A stretch of 64,000 bases of DNA, from positions 62,001 to 126,000 of the forward strand of contig CAYWPC010000002.1 of assembly GCA_964460075.1 (NCBI GenBank). Reading direction: 5' to 3'. Positions 1 to 8,676 of this stretch are shown here, piece after piece; the first letter of the stretch is position 1, and each line of letters starts with the position of its first letter. Origin of the DNA: JAMBLL01 sp964460075. Its GTDB lineage: Bacteria > Actinomycetota > Acidimicrobiia > Spongiisociales > UBA5794. The notes below the pieces were generated by a model. It was not told the DNA's origin. It saw only the letters and a program-made list of their open reading frames with translations, and did no database searches. A program made the translations under genes and the position numbers.

Positions 1-546
1 CCTACATCCGTTCGAAATCTCCACCTTGTGCCTGCTACGATCGAACTTGCAGGAGCAGAGATCGAGTTGGTCTCGATGTTCTCAAGAGAGTTGCGCCTCA
101 AGCAGGCGCTCGCTCGTGTTGTGGACGAGTACGACTTCATCTTGATCGACTGTCCACCGTCGCTCGGCCTGCTTACGGTCAACGGCCTCGCTGCCGCAGA
201 CGAGGTCATGATTCCAATACAGTGCGAGTACTACGCACTTGAGGGTGTGAGTCAGTTGACGCGGAACATCAGTCTCGTTCAGACAAACCTTAACCCTGAA
301 CTGGAGATCGAGGGTGTTGTGTTGACGATGTTCGATGGGCGTACGAAATTGGCGAGCGATGTTGTAGCCCAGGTCAGGGAGCACTTCGGTTCTACCTCGT
401 ATAAGACGGTGATTCCGCGGACGGTTCGCCTGAGTGAGGCGCCATCGTACGGGGAGCCGATCGAGGCCTACGATCCGATGTCGCGGGGAGCCATTGCCTA
501 TAGGGAGTTGGCACGAGAGTTCAGGAGACGCCATGGCCGCACGTAA
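1..546 (+). CDS. parA: Chromosome partitioning ATPase ParA (5' end cut by window)
   Basis: The reading frame is open from base 1, so the N-terminus with the Walker A motif lies outside the window. Visible are the Walker B region (FILIDCPPSLG, about residues 46-56 of the visible part), a tail with VIPRTVRLSEAPSYGEPI typical of Soj/ParA, and GAIAYRELAREF near the end. ParA is a deviant-Walker ATPase that moves ParB-parS complexes during chromosome segregation. Its last 14 bases overlap parB, so the two are translationally coupled. A GTG at 28 could be mistaken for the start, but the preceding codons (PTSVRNLHL) are family sequence. Confidence 0.95.
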   Translation, partial: PTSVRNLHLVPATIELAGAEIELVSMFSRELRLKQALARVVDEYDFILIDCPPSLGLLTVNGLAAADEVMIPIQCEYYALEGVSQLTRNISLVQTNLNPELEIEGVVLTMFDGRTKLASDVVAQVREHFGSTSYKTVIPRTVRLSEAPSYGEPIEAYDPMSRGAIAYRELAREFRRRHGRT

Positions 547-1390
547 GAGTGGACTGGGGCGGGGCCTCGACGCCCTGATCCCACAGGACCATCCCGAAGC
601 CGGATACGCAGAAATCAAAGTCGCCGACATTCGTCCCAACCCGGGCCAACCACGGAGGGACTTCGAGGAGGCCGGCATCGACGCGCTGGCGTCATCGATA
701 GCGTCTGTAGGCCTTCTCCAACCGATTGTGGTTAGGCCAGACGGGGAAGGGTATGTCCTCGTTGCTGGAGAGAGAAGGCTGCGTGCGGCCAGGCAAGTGG
801 GCCTGGTACGGATTCCCGCAGTTGTCCGGGGGGAGACGGACGACAAGACGAACCTCACGGAGGCACTCGTCGAGAACCTGCAGCGCGAGGACCTCTCCGT
901 ACTCGAAGAGGCAGCGGCATTCAAACACCTTATGGAAGATTATGGAATGACCCACGACGAGGTTGCGGGACAGTTCGGGAAGTCTCGCAGCGCGGTGTCG
1001 AACACTGTTCGCCTTCTTGCGCTTCCTGGTGCAATCCAGTCCATGCTCGTTGCAGGGGATCTCACGCCGGGGCATGCACGGGCTCTGCTCGGTACGGACG
1101 ACGAGGCGTTCGCACTTCACATTGCGAAGCGGGCAGTTGAGCAAGGCTGGACGGTGAGGCGCGTTGAGGAGGCCATTCGCCTCAGATCGACAGAGTCGGG
1201 AAGACCAACGGGTTCGAAGCGACGTGTCCGTCCTGCGGCGATCATCGAACTCGAGGAGCGGCTGCAAGAGCGTCTCGGGACCAAGGTGAGCATCGACTAC
1301 CGCGGCAAAGGCGGCAAGATCACCATCAGATACGCCTCACCGGAGGACCTTGAGAGGATCTACCGTCACCTCTTCGAGCCGTCTGCCTGA
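533..1390 (+). CDS. parB: Chromosome partitioning protein ParB (parS-binding CTPase)
   Basis: 285 residues from an ATG at 533 preceded by AGGAG; a longer frame begins at 434 but lies inside parA. The N-terminus MAARKSGLGRGLDALIP is the usual ParA-contact segment. The ParB/Srx CTPase motifs follow (GERRLRAAR about 79-87, ENLQRED about 114-120), then a helix-turn-helix (about 139-165, SRSAVSNTVRLL) and a C-terminal dimerisation domain ending in EDLERIYRHL. It loads on parS sites near oriC. The last 25 bases overlap the 3' end of the convergent cwlM-like gene, an arrangement shared with mycobacteria. Confidence 0.95.
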   Translation: MAARKSGLGRGLDALIPQDHPEAGYAEIKVADIRPNPGQPRRDFEEAGIDALASSIASVGLLQPIVVRPDGEGYVLVAGERRLRAARQVGLVRIPAVVRGETDDKTNLTEALVENLQREDLSVLEEAAAFKHLMEDYGMTHDEVAGQFGKSRSAVSNTVRLLALPGAIQSMLVAGDLTPGHARALLGTDDEAFALHIAKRAVEQGWTVRRVEEAIRLRSTESGRPTGSKRRVRPAAIIELEERLQERLGTKVSIDYRGKGGKITIRYASPEDLERIYRHLFEPSA

Positions 1391-2352
1391 GAGAGCGACC
1401 TGTTTTCGTACAGCGATGCGACGACGTTCGCCACAACGCGGCCGACTCTGCGGTTCATCGCACGAACGGACACGACGACGGCCGGCGACCGTGTGTTCTT
1501 GAGAATCGGCAGCGTGCGGCCCGCATGGACGAGACCGAGTCGCTCGGCGACCGCCCCGGCGATCGCCATTCCCGCTTCGGACCTGCTGTGTTCAGAACTG
1601 AAGTAGAAGACTCCCTCTTCTCCATCCTGGGGAACAAAGAACCCGATGACGATGTGTGCGTTGAGTCGGTTTGCACGCTCAGCTCTAACGATCGGTGGCG
1701 GAGCGGTATCGATGCTCCTGCTAATGATTGGGTGACTACCGAGTAGCTGCAGGCAAGCGCTGGCTTCGACAGCGGCAATCCAAGCTGCCTCTGCCTCAAG
1801 GTCGGTACGACACTCTGGATCGATGTAGACCCTCTGACCCGCGATCGAGTGCGGCAGGGACTGTAGCCACTGGTGTTCCCTCACCGCTTCCCTCCCTGGC
1901 TTGCGTGTTGCCCTTTCGACGAGGCGAAGCTCACCGGTGACGAGCTCGCCGGCGATGCCGTCTGCAGCAAGACTTCGATTGTGCTGGAAATCGAGAAGAC
2001 CCCGCAACGTGGCAGGGCCGAAGAGGCCGTCAACCTTGCCAGCATCGAATCCCAAAGCATTCAAGTGAGACTGAAGCTCCGACACGTCGTCACCCCGCAT
2101 CATGGGGACACGGTGATATAGCATGCGGTCACCAAGCCGGTACCCGGCATCGACGAGTGAACGCCACGTGTCGGGGCCAACGATGCCATCGACGGGAAGT
2201 CCGCGGTCCGATTGAAATGCCGCCACCGCGTCGCGGGTTCCTTCTCCGAAGATTCCTCGACCGTCGTCGTGCAAGCTGAACCCCAGCGCGGAGATTCGAT
2301 CTTGGATATCGCGGACGGGCTCGCCACGATCGTTCTGGTGATACAGCCTCAC
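1366..2352 (-). CDS. cwlM: CwlM-like protein: two peptidoglycan-binding domains plus degenerate amidase_3
   Basis: 328 residues. Two PG_binding_1 repeats are visible (about 8-65, GLPVDGIVGPDTWRSL; about 85-140, DGLFGPATLRGLLDFQ), followed by an N-acetylmuramoyl-L-alanine amidase_3 fold (about 172-315). The zinc-ligand positions of the fold are altered: the DPGHGG site reads DPECRT, the SIHAN site reads GFFVP, and the late ElGF glutamate reads as serine (VVVSVRAMN). It is therefore probably not a hydrolase. The mycobacterial homologue CwlM at the same locus is a regulator of MurA. Last gene of the minus-strand sigma/trx operon; it starts 26 bases after trxA. Confidence 0.85.
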   Translation of the reverse strand: MRLYHQNDRGEPVRDIQDRISALGFSLHDDGRGIFGEGTRDAVAAFQSDRGLPVDGIVGPDTWRSLVDAGYRLGDRMLYHRVPMMRGDDVSELQSHLNALGFDAGKVDGLFGPATLRGLLDFQHNRSLAADGIAGELVTGELRLVERATRKPGREAVREHQWLQSLPHSIAGQRVYIDPECRTDLEAEAAWIAAVEASACLQLLGSHPIISRSIDTAPPPIVRAERANRLNAHIVIGFFVPQDGEEGVFYFSSEHSRSEAGMAIAGAVAERLGLVHAGRTLPILKNTRSPAVVVSVRAMNRRVGRVVANVVASLYENRSLSQADGSKR

Positions 2353-2378
2353 GGATTCAGGCGATGCAGGACGAGGTG

Positions 2379-2705
2379 TCAGTCGAGGAAATCAGCGAGT
2401 TCCGTCTGCAGCTGACGCTTGCTACGAGCGCCGACGAATCGCCTCTTTTCCTCACCGTTCTGGAACACGATGAGCGTCGGGATGCTCATCACTGAGTATG
2501 CGCTCATCGTTGATGGATTCTCGTCGACGTTCAGCTTGGCTATCGTCAACTTTCCCACGTTCTCGCCGGCGAGTTCGTCGAGAGGCCCTTCCATCATTTT
2601 ACAGGGACCGCACCACTCGGCCCAGAAGTCAACCAGCGTAGGGATATCGGATGCCACGATCGCGGCGAAGTCGCCGTCGGTAACTGTGGTCGTGTTCTGA
2701 CCCAT
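2379..2705 (-). CDS. trxA: Thioredoxin
   Basis: 108 residues with the WCGPC active site (31-35), the cis-proline in SIPTLIVF (about 76) and the usual single-domain length. The ATG at 2705 follows GAGGAGAC; an upstream frame to 2987 lies inside trxB. It is the general cytosolic disulfide reductant, reduced by the TrxB encoded just upstream. In mycobacteria the same pair sits between the SigM anti-sigma and cwlM, so redox control through the linked sigma factor is plausible. Confidence 0.96.
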   Translation of the reverse strand: MGQNTTTVTDGDFAAIVASDIPTLVDFWAEWCGPCKMMEGPLDELAGENVGKLTIAKLNVDENPSTMSAYSVMSIPTLIVFQNGEEKRRFVGARSKRQLQTELADFLD

Positions 2706-2766
2706 GTCGTCTCCTCTTGTCTGTACCCATGCCAACGACAGAGGTACGATGCCGATTCCTTCTGGC

Positions 2767-3681
2767 CTACGCCTCGAGCCAACGTTCGGCATCGAGTGCT
2801 GCCTGACACCCGAGACCTGCGGCCGTGATTGCTTGTCTATAGACCTTGTCCGTGACATCGCCAGCTGCAAATACGCCGACGACGGACGTACGGGTTTGTC
2901 CGGGAGTAGTGACAATATATCCGGCCTCGTCGAGTTCCAACTGACCGACGAACACCTTCGTGTTGGGTGAGTGGCCGATGGCCACAAACACGCCGTCGGT
3001 TGCCAACTCGCGCGTTTCGTTCGTCACCGTATCTCGAAGAATGACGCCAGTGACGAGGTCGTCTCCGAGAACTTCGTCGACAGTAGCGTTCCATGCAACC
3101 TGGATCTTCGGGTGATTCATCACCCGTTCCGACATAATCGTCGATGCTCGGAACTTGTCTCTTCTGTGTACAAGGGTCAGCTTCGATGCGAATCTCGTGA
3201 GGAAGATTGCCTCCTCCATAGCGCTGTCGCCGCCACCGACAACGACGAGTTCCTTGTCGCGGAAGAAGAACCCATCACACGTGGCACACGCCGAGACGCC
3301 GTAGCCGCGTAGCCTGTCCTCACCCTTGACACCCAGCCAGCGGGCCGACGCTCCCGTCGTGATAATGACCGACTCGGCCTCATAGAGATCTTTGCCAATC
3401 GATACCTTGAAAGGTCTCTCGGAAAACTCGACGTCAGTCACATCAGAGCTGATGATGCGTGTTCCGAACCGCTCTGCCTGCTTACGAATCTGATCCATGA
3501 GATCCGGGCCCATGATCCCGTCTGGGAAGCCAGGGAAGTTCTCGACATCCGTGGTGATCATCAGTTGGCCACCCCGCTCGACGCCTTCGATCATGAGAGG
3601 ATCGAGTCCGGCTCGGGCGGCATATATGGCTGCCGTCAGGCCGGCGGGACCTGATCCGATGATGAGAACTCTTTCAGTCAT
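2767..3681 (-). CDS. trxB: Thioredoxin reductase (NADPH, FAD)
   Basis: 304 residues. FAD-binding GSGPAG (10-15), redox-active CATC (132-135) and NADPH-binding GGGDSAMEEA (about 149-158) are all present. The ATG at 3681 is preferred over a GTG at 3687 because AGGAG lies five bases before it; that Shine-Dalgarno overlaps the stop codon of the upstream membrane-protein gene, implying coupling. It transfers electrons from NADPH to thioredoxin in the cytosol. Confidence 0.96.
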   Translation of the reverse strand: MTERVLIIGSGPAGLTAAIYAARAGLDPLMIEGVERGGQLMITTDVENFPGFPDGIMGPDLMDQIRKQAERFGTRIISSDVTDVEFSERPFKVSIGKDLYEAESVIITTGASARWLGVKGEDRLRGYGVSACATCDGFFFRDKELVVVGGGDSAMEEAIFLTRFASKLTLVHRRDKFRASTIMSERVMNHPKIQVAWNATVDEVLGDDLVTGVILRDTVTNETRELATDGVFVAIGHSPNTKVFVGQLELDEAGYIVTTPGQTRTSVVGVFAAGDVTDKVYRQAITAAGLGCQAALDAERWLEA

Positions 3682-3683
3682 TA

Positions 3684-3989
3684 TCACTCCTGTTGTGATG
3701 CGCGATCCTTGGGATATCGCCGTGACCAGAGGAAGGCTCCTATGACGAGAAGGATCAAGCCCACCACGGCGTATGCTGCTTCCGTACCGATAAGCGTTCC
3801 TGCAGCACGGAATATTCCGATCAGGAGCCAGAACACAGCAAGAGTGCCAGCTACCAGGAGAACCAATCCGGCTGCCACCCAGGTGATGCCGGTTGCAACC
3901 TTGTCGACGGTGAGTTCGCGGACTCTGTGTGCGACCGTCTCAAGCAGGTCGGCAGCCCGGCTCGAAAGGGGTGGATTCGGTTCAGCCAT
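3684..3989 (-). CDS. Small membrane protein, actinobacterial holin-X-like
   Basis: 101 residues. An N-terminal amphipathic stretch (about 8-35) is followed by two hydrophobic segments (about 37-58 and 68-88) and a charged tail WSRRYPKDRASQQE. Length and topology resemble the putative phage-holin-X family (DUF1469-like) common in actinobacterial operons, but no specific function can be read. It sits between the anti-sigma gene and trxB, a position empty in mycobacteria. Confidence 0.6.
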   Translation of the reverse strand: MAEPNPPLSSRAADLLETVAHRVRELTVDKVATGITWVAAGLVLLVAGTLAVFWLLIGIFRAAGTLIGTEAAYAVVGLILLVIGAFLWSRRYPKDRASQQE

Positions 3990-4028
3990 GGCGTCACAGC
4001 CTAGTCAGGTAGCCGATGTCGGCGTCCG

Positions 4029-4883
4029 CTATGGAGTCGTGCCAACAATTGAGCACGTGCCGAGGTCGACGCTGATGAGGCGATCGATGCCGGTTCCCTC
4101 GTCGACGCCGAGGTGCACGATTCGACCCTGCTGACCGGTCGTGACAGCCAGGGGAGTCAGTTCGGCATCCGGTAACGTCTCAAAGAGTTGGTCCAGGCAG
4201 GAATTGAGAGCGGCGAGGTCGATCGGAGTGACTGCTGAGGAGCGAAACCGTGCGAGCTTCTCGTCGGATCGCTCCTGGGAGGAACGCTCGGTCACGACGA
4301 TATCGAGAAGTTCTGGCAGGTCCTCCTTGGCGATCTCATACACGTTGAGGACATCCTCATCGGCCAATGCGCTCCCGAAGCTGCCGTCTTCAGTGTCGAA
4401 GTTGTCGAGCGACTCGATCGATTCGGCTGCTGCCACGGATGTGAGCGTGGACTCGTCTAAATCCGTGCCGCTTTCACCCGACTGTGAGCCTTGATCTCTC
4501 GCAGCAAGTTGGAAAGTGGCCTCGTCCTGGCCTGAGCTCAGCATGCCTGGTACGACAAGGATCGCCAAGACAAGAGCAGCGGCAGATGCGAGACCTATCA
4601 CGGGCTGCCAAAACGATGTACGTCGCTTCCGTAGAGAAGGGATCAACGGAGCTGCGTCGAGGTGGAGTTCCTCGATGAGGTTGGAGCGCAACACGGTGCG
4701 CTCCGAATCGGTCATCGACGGGGAACCGACCGACTGCAAGGCATCGAGTGCAGCGATCTGGGACGCAAGCTCGGCCGAGAGCTCGCTGTTAGCCCTCACG
4801 TAGGCAAGGGCGTCCGTCTTGGCCTGCCCGCTCAGGTGTCCCTGAGCGAGTGCGAGGATGATTCCGATGTCGGTGTCGTTCAT
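4029..4883 (-). CDS. Membrane-bound anti-sigma factor (RsmA-like position)
   Basis: 284 residues. The N-terminal cytosolic region (about 1-85) is helical, followed by one transmembrane segment (about 91-113, VIGLASAAALVLAILVVPGML) and an acidic extracytoplasmic domain of about 170 residues. The zinc-finger anti-sigma motif HxxxCxxC is absent, so it would be a zinc-free type. It overlaps the ECF sigma gene by four bases (ATGA), the standard sigma/anti-sigma arrangement, and has the position of RsmA next to SigM in mycobacteria. Sequence similarity to RsmA itself is not obvious by eye. Confidence 0.75.
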   Translation of the reverse strand: MNDTDIGIILALAQGHLSGQAKTDALAYVRANSELSAELASQIAALDALQSVGSPSMTDSERTVLRSNLIEELHLDAAPLIPSLRKRRTSFWQPVIGLASAAALVLAILVVPGMLSSGQDEATFQLAARDQGSQSGESGTDLDESTLTSVAAAESIESLDNFDTEDGSFGSALADEDVLNVYEIAKEDLPELLDIVVTERSSQERSDEKLARFRSSAVTPIDLAALNSCLDQLFETLPDAELTPLAVTTGQQGRIVHLGVDEGTGIDRLISVDLGTCSIVGTTP

Positions 4884-5464
4884 GTTGCTCCGGTGTCACC
4901 GTTTGGATGCTCGTCTATGGGTCTTAGGTTCCCGAGAGTTTGCGCAAGCTGCTTCCTTGCTCGAAACAGCCTGCTCTTGATCGTTCCCAATGGCACTTCG
5001 AGGATATCGCTCGCCTTCTCAAGGGATAGACCCTCAAGATCCACGAGTACAACGGCTGATCTGAATTCCGCAGTGAGCTCGAGAAGGGCGGATTCGATGT
5101 CTGGCCGTACCTCGGCTGACTCGAGCAGGTCCCCAGCCGAGATATCTGGAGCATCGTGAGCGTCGGGAAGTGCGGCCGCCTGGGTGCGTTTCTCTCGACG
5201 GAGGTAGTCGTAGCAGGTGTTCACGCATACTCGGTAGAGCCAGGTTGAGAACGCAGCCTTCGCATGGAAGCGGTTGGCCTTCCTGAATACCGTCAGGAAG
5301 GTGTCTTGCGTCGCGTCGAGTGCTGCCTCCCTGTCTCGCAACATTCGGAGACATGTTGCAAAGACCCTGTCTTCGTGCGCGCTCATGAGTTCGTTGAACG
5401 CCTCTACGTCGCCGGCGAGATAGCGTTCGACGAGTTCAATATCGAGGTGTGCTCTGTCGGTCAT
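4880..5464 (-). CDS. sigM: ECF RNA polymerase sigma factor, SigM-like
   Basis: 194 residues. Sigma-70 region 2 (about 10-85, including DATQDTFLTVFRKANRF and FSTWLYRVCVNTCYDYLRR) and region 4 (about 120-180, GLSLEKASDILEVPLGTIKSRLFRARKQL) are clear, with no region 3, which defines the ECF class. It directs RNA polymerase to stress promoters and is held by the anti-sigma encoded next. Orthology to SigM rests on synteny with trxB-trxA-cwlM-parB-parA. Confidence 0.88.
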   Translation of the reverse strand: MTDRAHLDIELVERYLAGDVEAFNELMSAHEDRVFATCLRMLRDREAALDATQDTFLTVFRKANRFHAKAAFSTWLYRVCVNTCYDYLRREKRTQAAALPDAHDAPDISAGDLLESAEVRPDIESALLELTAEFRSAVVLVDLEGLSLEKASDILEVPLGTIKSRLFRARKQLAQTLGNLRPIDEHPNGDTGAT

Positions 5465-5503
5465 CTCGAAGAGAGCGTAGAGACGTGTTTGTTCGCAGAG
5501 GTG

Positions 5504-6790
5504 TCAACGGGTGAAGCGAATCTCGGATATCTCGCTTCGAAACGAACCATCTGGTTGCTCTGGAAGGTCAGTTAGCCAGACTCTCCACAGCCCGCCACCG
5601 CGGACGGGTAGCTGCATCCTGATCTGCGCGATCTGGAGCGTTCCGCGTCCAATGTGCTCCCACTGCGTGGGATCATCGGGAAGGCTGTCGGACCAACCGA
5701 CAATGTACGTTGTCCCAGGCGTACCTGTGATGAACACGGCTGACGGGGTGCCTGCGACATCGAGCGCTAAACCCACGCCATCCTTGATATCTCGTATGGG
5801 ACGCGAGTATGCCTCGGTTGACCATGACGTCGAACGAACGCCGTCGATGGCGTTTCCGACATCGTCGTCGCTCTCGATACCGTCACCGAGTGGGTCGTAG
5901 ACCGTCGCCGTCACAGGAAGCCCGTCGGACTCGGCTGGTTCAGTCACGATTATCGGTGCCGTGATCTGGGGTGTGGCCGGTTTCCCCGCCACGGGATACA
6001 GGAAAGGGGATTCTGGATCGAAGTCTGCCGCGAGGCCGATCGCCGCTAGCAGAGAGATCAGTGCAACGATGGCGGCGAACACGGACAGGCTTTTCCACGG
6101 CTGAGAAGGAGGGGATTCCTTTGGAGGGATGTACTCGGTTGAGGCGAGAGCATTTGCGAGTTCTGCCGCATCGATTGTTCCTGCGATTCCAGCGGCGAGT
6201 GCTTCGTCGATCGCCAGAGGTACGCCGTCAACGACCTCAGAGGGCATTGCTCCTCGATCGTGTGTTCCTGTGATCGCCGCTCGCAGAACTTCCGCGAGCG
6301 CGATCGTGTCTTCACTCGCGGTGCTCCAAGCGTGTTGTCGACCGAACGCCGCGAGCTTCACAGGGTGCGCAGCCGAGTAGTGGACGGCCGTGGCGTCGAT
6401 CGCTCCGTGTACACCGCCCATCTCGTGGAACTTCGCAAGGGCGAGACACAGCCCAGATGCGTTGTGTAGCAGTTCATCGATTGGCAGTGCCTCGCCTGCG
6501 CGGATTCTGTCTTCGATGGTCACTCCGCCGTCCCACTCCGATACGGAATACGCGGATGCAGTCGTATCTCCGGCAGCGAAAACACGTTGAAGGTGTATCT
6601 CGGTGAGGGATGCTGCTGCCCGCACAGCTTCGAGAAAGGACTTGTGGCGGTCCGGTGACGATTCGGGCGCTAGGTAGCGGATCAGTACGGGCCTGTCGAG
6701 GAGGCTGTCCTTGGCCAGCCACTCCTCGATGTCCCCGTCGCTGCCGAGGCGGATGTTCAGCCGGTAGCGGTCGGGGAGTCTCGGAGGCAT
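5504..6790 (-). CDS. Membrane pseudokinase with C-terminal discoidin-like domain (MurJ-tail-like)
   Basis: 428 residues. A protein-kinase fold (about 8-205) lacks catalytic residues: the VAIK lysine is arginine (VLIRYL), the HRD loop is HGAID, and DFG is AFG. A single transmembrane helix (about 232-254) leads to an extracytoplasmic domain with NAIDGVRSTSWST, typical of F5/8-type (discoidin-like) folds. In mycobacterial MurJ (MviN) a pseudokinase and a similar outer domain are fused behind the lipid II flippase; here the flippase part is absent and the module stands alone in the same sigM neighbourhood. Starts 3 bases after the GNAT gene. Confidence 0.8.
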   Translation of the reverse strand: MPPRLPDRYRLNIRLGSDGDIEEWLAKDSLLDRPVLIRYLAPESSPDRHKSFLEAVRAAASLTEIHLQRVFAAGDTTASAYSVSEWDGGVTIEDRIRAGEALPIDELLHNASGLCLALAKFHEMGGVHGAIDATAVHYSAAHPVKLAAFGRQHAWSTASEDTIALAEVLRAAITGTHDRGAMPSEVVDGVPLAIDEALAAGIAGTIDAAELANALASTEYIPPKESPPSQPWKSLSVFAAIVALISLLAAIGLAADFDPESPFLYPVAGKPATPQITAPIIVTEPAESDGLPVTATVYDPLGDGIESDDDVGNAIDGVRSTSWSTEAYSRPIRDIKDGVGLALDVAGTPSAVFITGTPGTTYIVGWSDSLPDDPTQWEHIGRGTLQIAQIRMQLPVRGGGLWRVWLTDLPEQPDGSFRSEISEIRFTR

Positions 6791-6793
6791 GGC

Positions 6794-7528
6794 CTACCGG
6801 GCTTTGAGGACCGCGAGGGACTCAGGGAGTTGCATGTACCCCTCGGAATCGTAGAGGCCGATGGCTTGCTCGTTGTCTAGTTGGGTGTTGAGCAGCAGAG
6901 CCTTCGAACCGTGACGCTTGGCGCTACGCGCTGCGGCGCGAATGAGGCTTCGTCCCATCCCGGATCCTTGCCATTGAGGGTCCACTGCCACTCGTTGGAG
7001 ATATGAGATGGCATGCCCGTAACCCACCACTGCGTAGCCGGTGATGCCCTCATTTCCGTCCCTGATTACGAACACGGCAGACTTCGACGTTGCTTGTGTT
7101 GATTCCACGAGGGCTCTGCGGTCGAACCTCCAAAAGGGGGCGAACGCCGCGTGGTCGATAGCGAGCATCATGTCCATGTCGTAGGAGTCATCCCTGACGA
7201 CGAGGTGACTCGGCGCAGAAATTGCCGGATCGAGGTCCAATCGCATGAGTGCAAGGTCGAGGTGCTTCGTGAAACCGGCGGACTCCCACGGTCTACGGGC
7301 TGACGGTGCAAGCGGTGACGAAAGAACTGCTGACGCACCGAGTTCTGTGAGGCGTTGGACGCAGGCCTCGATGAAGCCAGAGCCACCGCGGACAAGGCGG
7401 AGAGTTGCGTCATCAACGACGTCGTTCCAAGGACGCGCCTCAGCGCGCGCCCACCCCCGACGAAGTGACACAGAACCTGGCCAAGTGCCTCTTTGAAAGA
7501 CACGATGTGGAGTGTTTGCTAGTGCCAT
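6794..7528 (-). CDS. GNAT N-acetyltransferase, RimI-like
   Basis: 244 residues from the ATG at 7528, which follows CAGGAAAGG; a longer frame to 7780 would run into the divergent deacetylase gene. The C-terminal half is a GNAT domain: LQRVAVDPQWQGSGMGRSLI (acetyl-CoA pyrophosphate loop, about 177-196) and NEQAIGLYDSEGY near the end. The N-terminal half looks like a second, degenerate GNAT module. It would transfer acetyl from acetyl-CoA to a protein or small amine; the target is unknown. It leads the minus-strand operon and is divergent from an HDAC-family deacetylase. Confidence 0.82.
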   Translation of the reverse strand: MALANTPHRVFQRGTWPGSVSLRRGWARAEARPWNDVVDDATLRLVRGGSGFIEACVQRLTELGASAVLSSPLAPSARRPWESAGFTKHLDLALMRLDLDPAISAPSHLVVRDDSYDMDMMLAIDHAAFAPFWRFDRRALVESTQATSKSAVFVIRDGNEGITGYAVVGYGHAISYLQRVAVDPQWQGSGMGRSLIRAAARSAKRHGSKALLLNTQLDNEQAIGLYDSEGYMQLPESLAVLKAR

Positions 7529-7579
7529 GACCTTTCCTGAGTCCTGCCACGTGCTCTGTAATGTACCCCCGATCGCGAC

Positions 7580-8620
7580 ATGCCCAGCGCATGCCAGAAT
7601 CGGAGTGTGTCTTTGTTGCTTGTTTCTCACGATTCCAGCCTTGCGCACCGAGCGCCTCTCGGGCATCCAGAACGCAAGGAACGCGTGACAGCGACTCTTG
7701 CAGGGTTGCGCAGCCTCGACGCGTCGATCGTCGACCTTGAAGCCCCGATCGTGGACCGGGCACTTCTTGAGATCGTTCACGACGCCTCATACATCGACGA
7801 GGTGCATCGAATGTGTCTGGATGGAGGGGGAGCGTTCGACCAAGACACATTCGCGGTTCCAGCATCCTGGGAAGCTGCACTGCATGCTGCAGGTGCCGGT
7901 CCGGCTGCTGTCGATGCATTGACACACGGTGAGTCCTCCACGGCCTTCGTCGTTGTTCGTCCACCAGGACACCACGCTGAGCGGCATCAGGCCATGGGAT
8001 TCTGTCTCTTCAACAACATCGCGATTACTGCTCAGTACTTGAAGGCTGCAGGTGAGCGTGTAGCGATTATCGATTGGGACGTGCATCACGGCAACGGATC
8101 CCAACACACCTTCTGGTCCGATCCTGATGTCCTATACGTGTCCATCCACGAGTTCCCGTTCTACCCGGGGACGGGCTGGGTCAACGAGACCGGCTCGGGT
8201 GCCGGCACTGGGACGACCGTCAACATTCCTGTTCCTGGAGGCACGTCTTCGCACGACTACCTCGCTGCGTTCGGAGGGATCGTCATCTCGGTGGTGAAGC
8301 AGTTCGCCCCAGACTGGATCCTGATAAGCGCAGGTTTTGATGCACATTTCAGGGATCCGTTGGGAGGGCTCAGACTTAACTCCGACGATTACGGATTGAT
8401 GGCGAGTGCGCTTGCAGACTTGGTGCCGAGCGACAGGGTCGTTGCATTCCTTGAAGGTGGATACGACCTCGACGCGCTCGCAACGGCATCAGCTGCGACC
8501 GTTGAGGGGCTGCTAGGGATTCGCTCGTTTGGTACCTGGCCGGAGAGCCTCACGGGCTCCGCTCGACGACTCGTAGATCTCGCGGTCGAGAACGTGGGTA
8601 CCTATTGGGAACTTCGTTAA
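7580..8620 (+). CDS. HDAC-family zinc deacetylase (AcuC / acetylpolyamine amidohydrolase type)
   Basis: 346 residues. Class-II-type histone-deacetylase-like fold: GHPERKERV near the N-terminus, RPPGHHAE (128-135), the zinc site IIDWDVHHGNG (163-173; Asp167, His169), SAGFDAHFRDP and EGGYDLDAL. It removes acetyl groups from lysines or polyamines. A GTG at 7607 matches the usual family N-terminus better than the ATG at 7580, but neither has a good ribosome site. The divergent neighbour is a GNAT acetyltransferase, so an acetylation/deacetylation pair is possible. Confidence 0.9.
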   Translation: MPSACQNRSVSLLLVSHDSSLAHRAPLGHPERKERVTATLAGLRSLDASIVDLEAPIVDRALLEIVHDASYIDEVHRMCLDGGGAFDQDTFAVPASWEAALHAAGAGPAAVDALTHGESSTAFVVVRPPGHHAERHQAMGFCLFNNIAITAQYLKAAGERVAIIDWDVHHGNGSQHTFWSDPDVLYVSIHEFPFYPGTGWVNETGSGAGTGTTVNIPVPGGTSSHDYLAAFGGIVISVVKQFAPDWILISAGFDAHFRDPLGGLRLNSDDYGLMASALADLVPSDRVVAFLEGGYDLDALATASAATVEGLLGIRSFGTWPESLTGSARRLVDLAVENVGTYWELR

Positions 8621-8676
8621 GTTCGGCCGAACGTGCACCGATACATGCTCGCGGGCATTGTTGATGTGGAGGATCT

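Noticed and set aside
82..924. Long antisense frame across parA and parB
   Set aside because: It is a shadow of two well-supported genes with low-complexity Ser/Arg composition.
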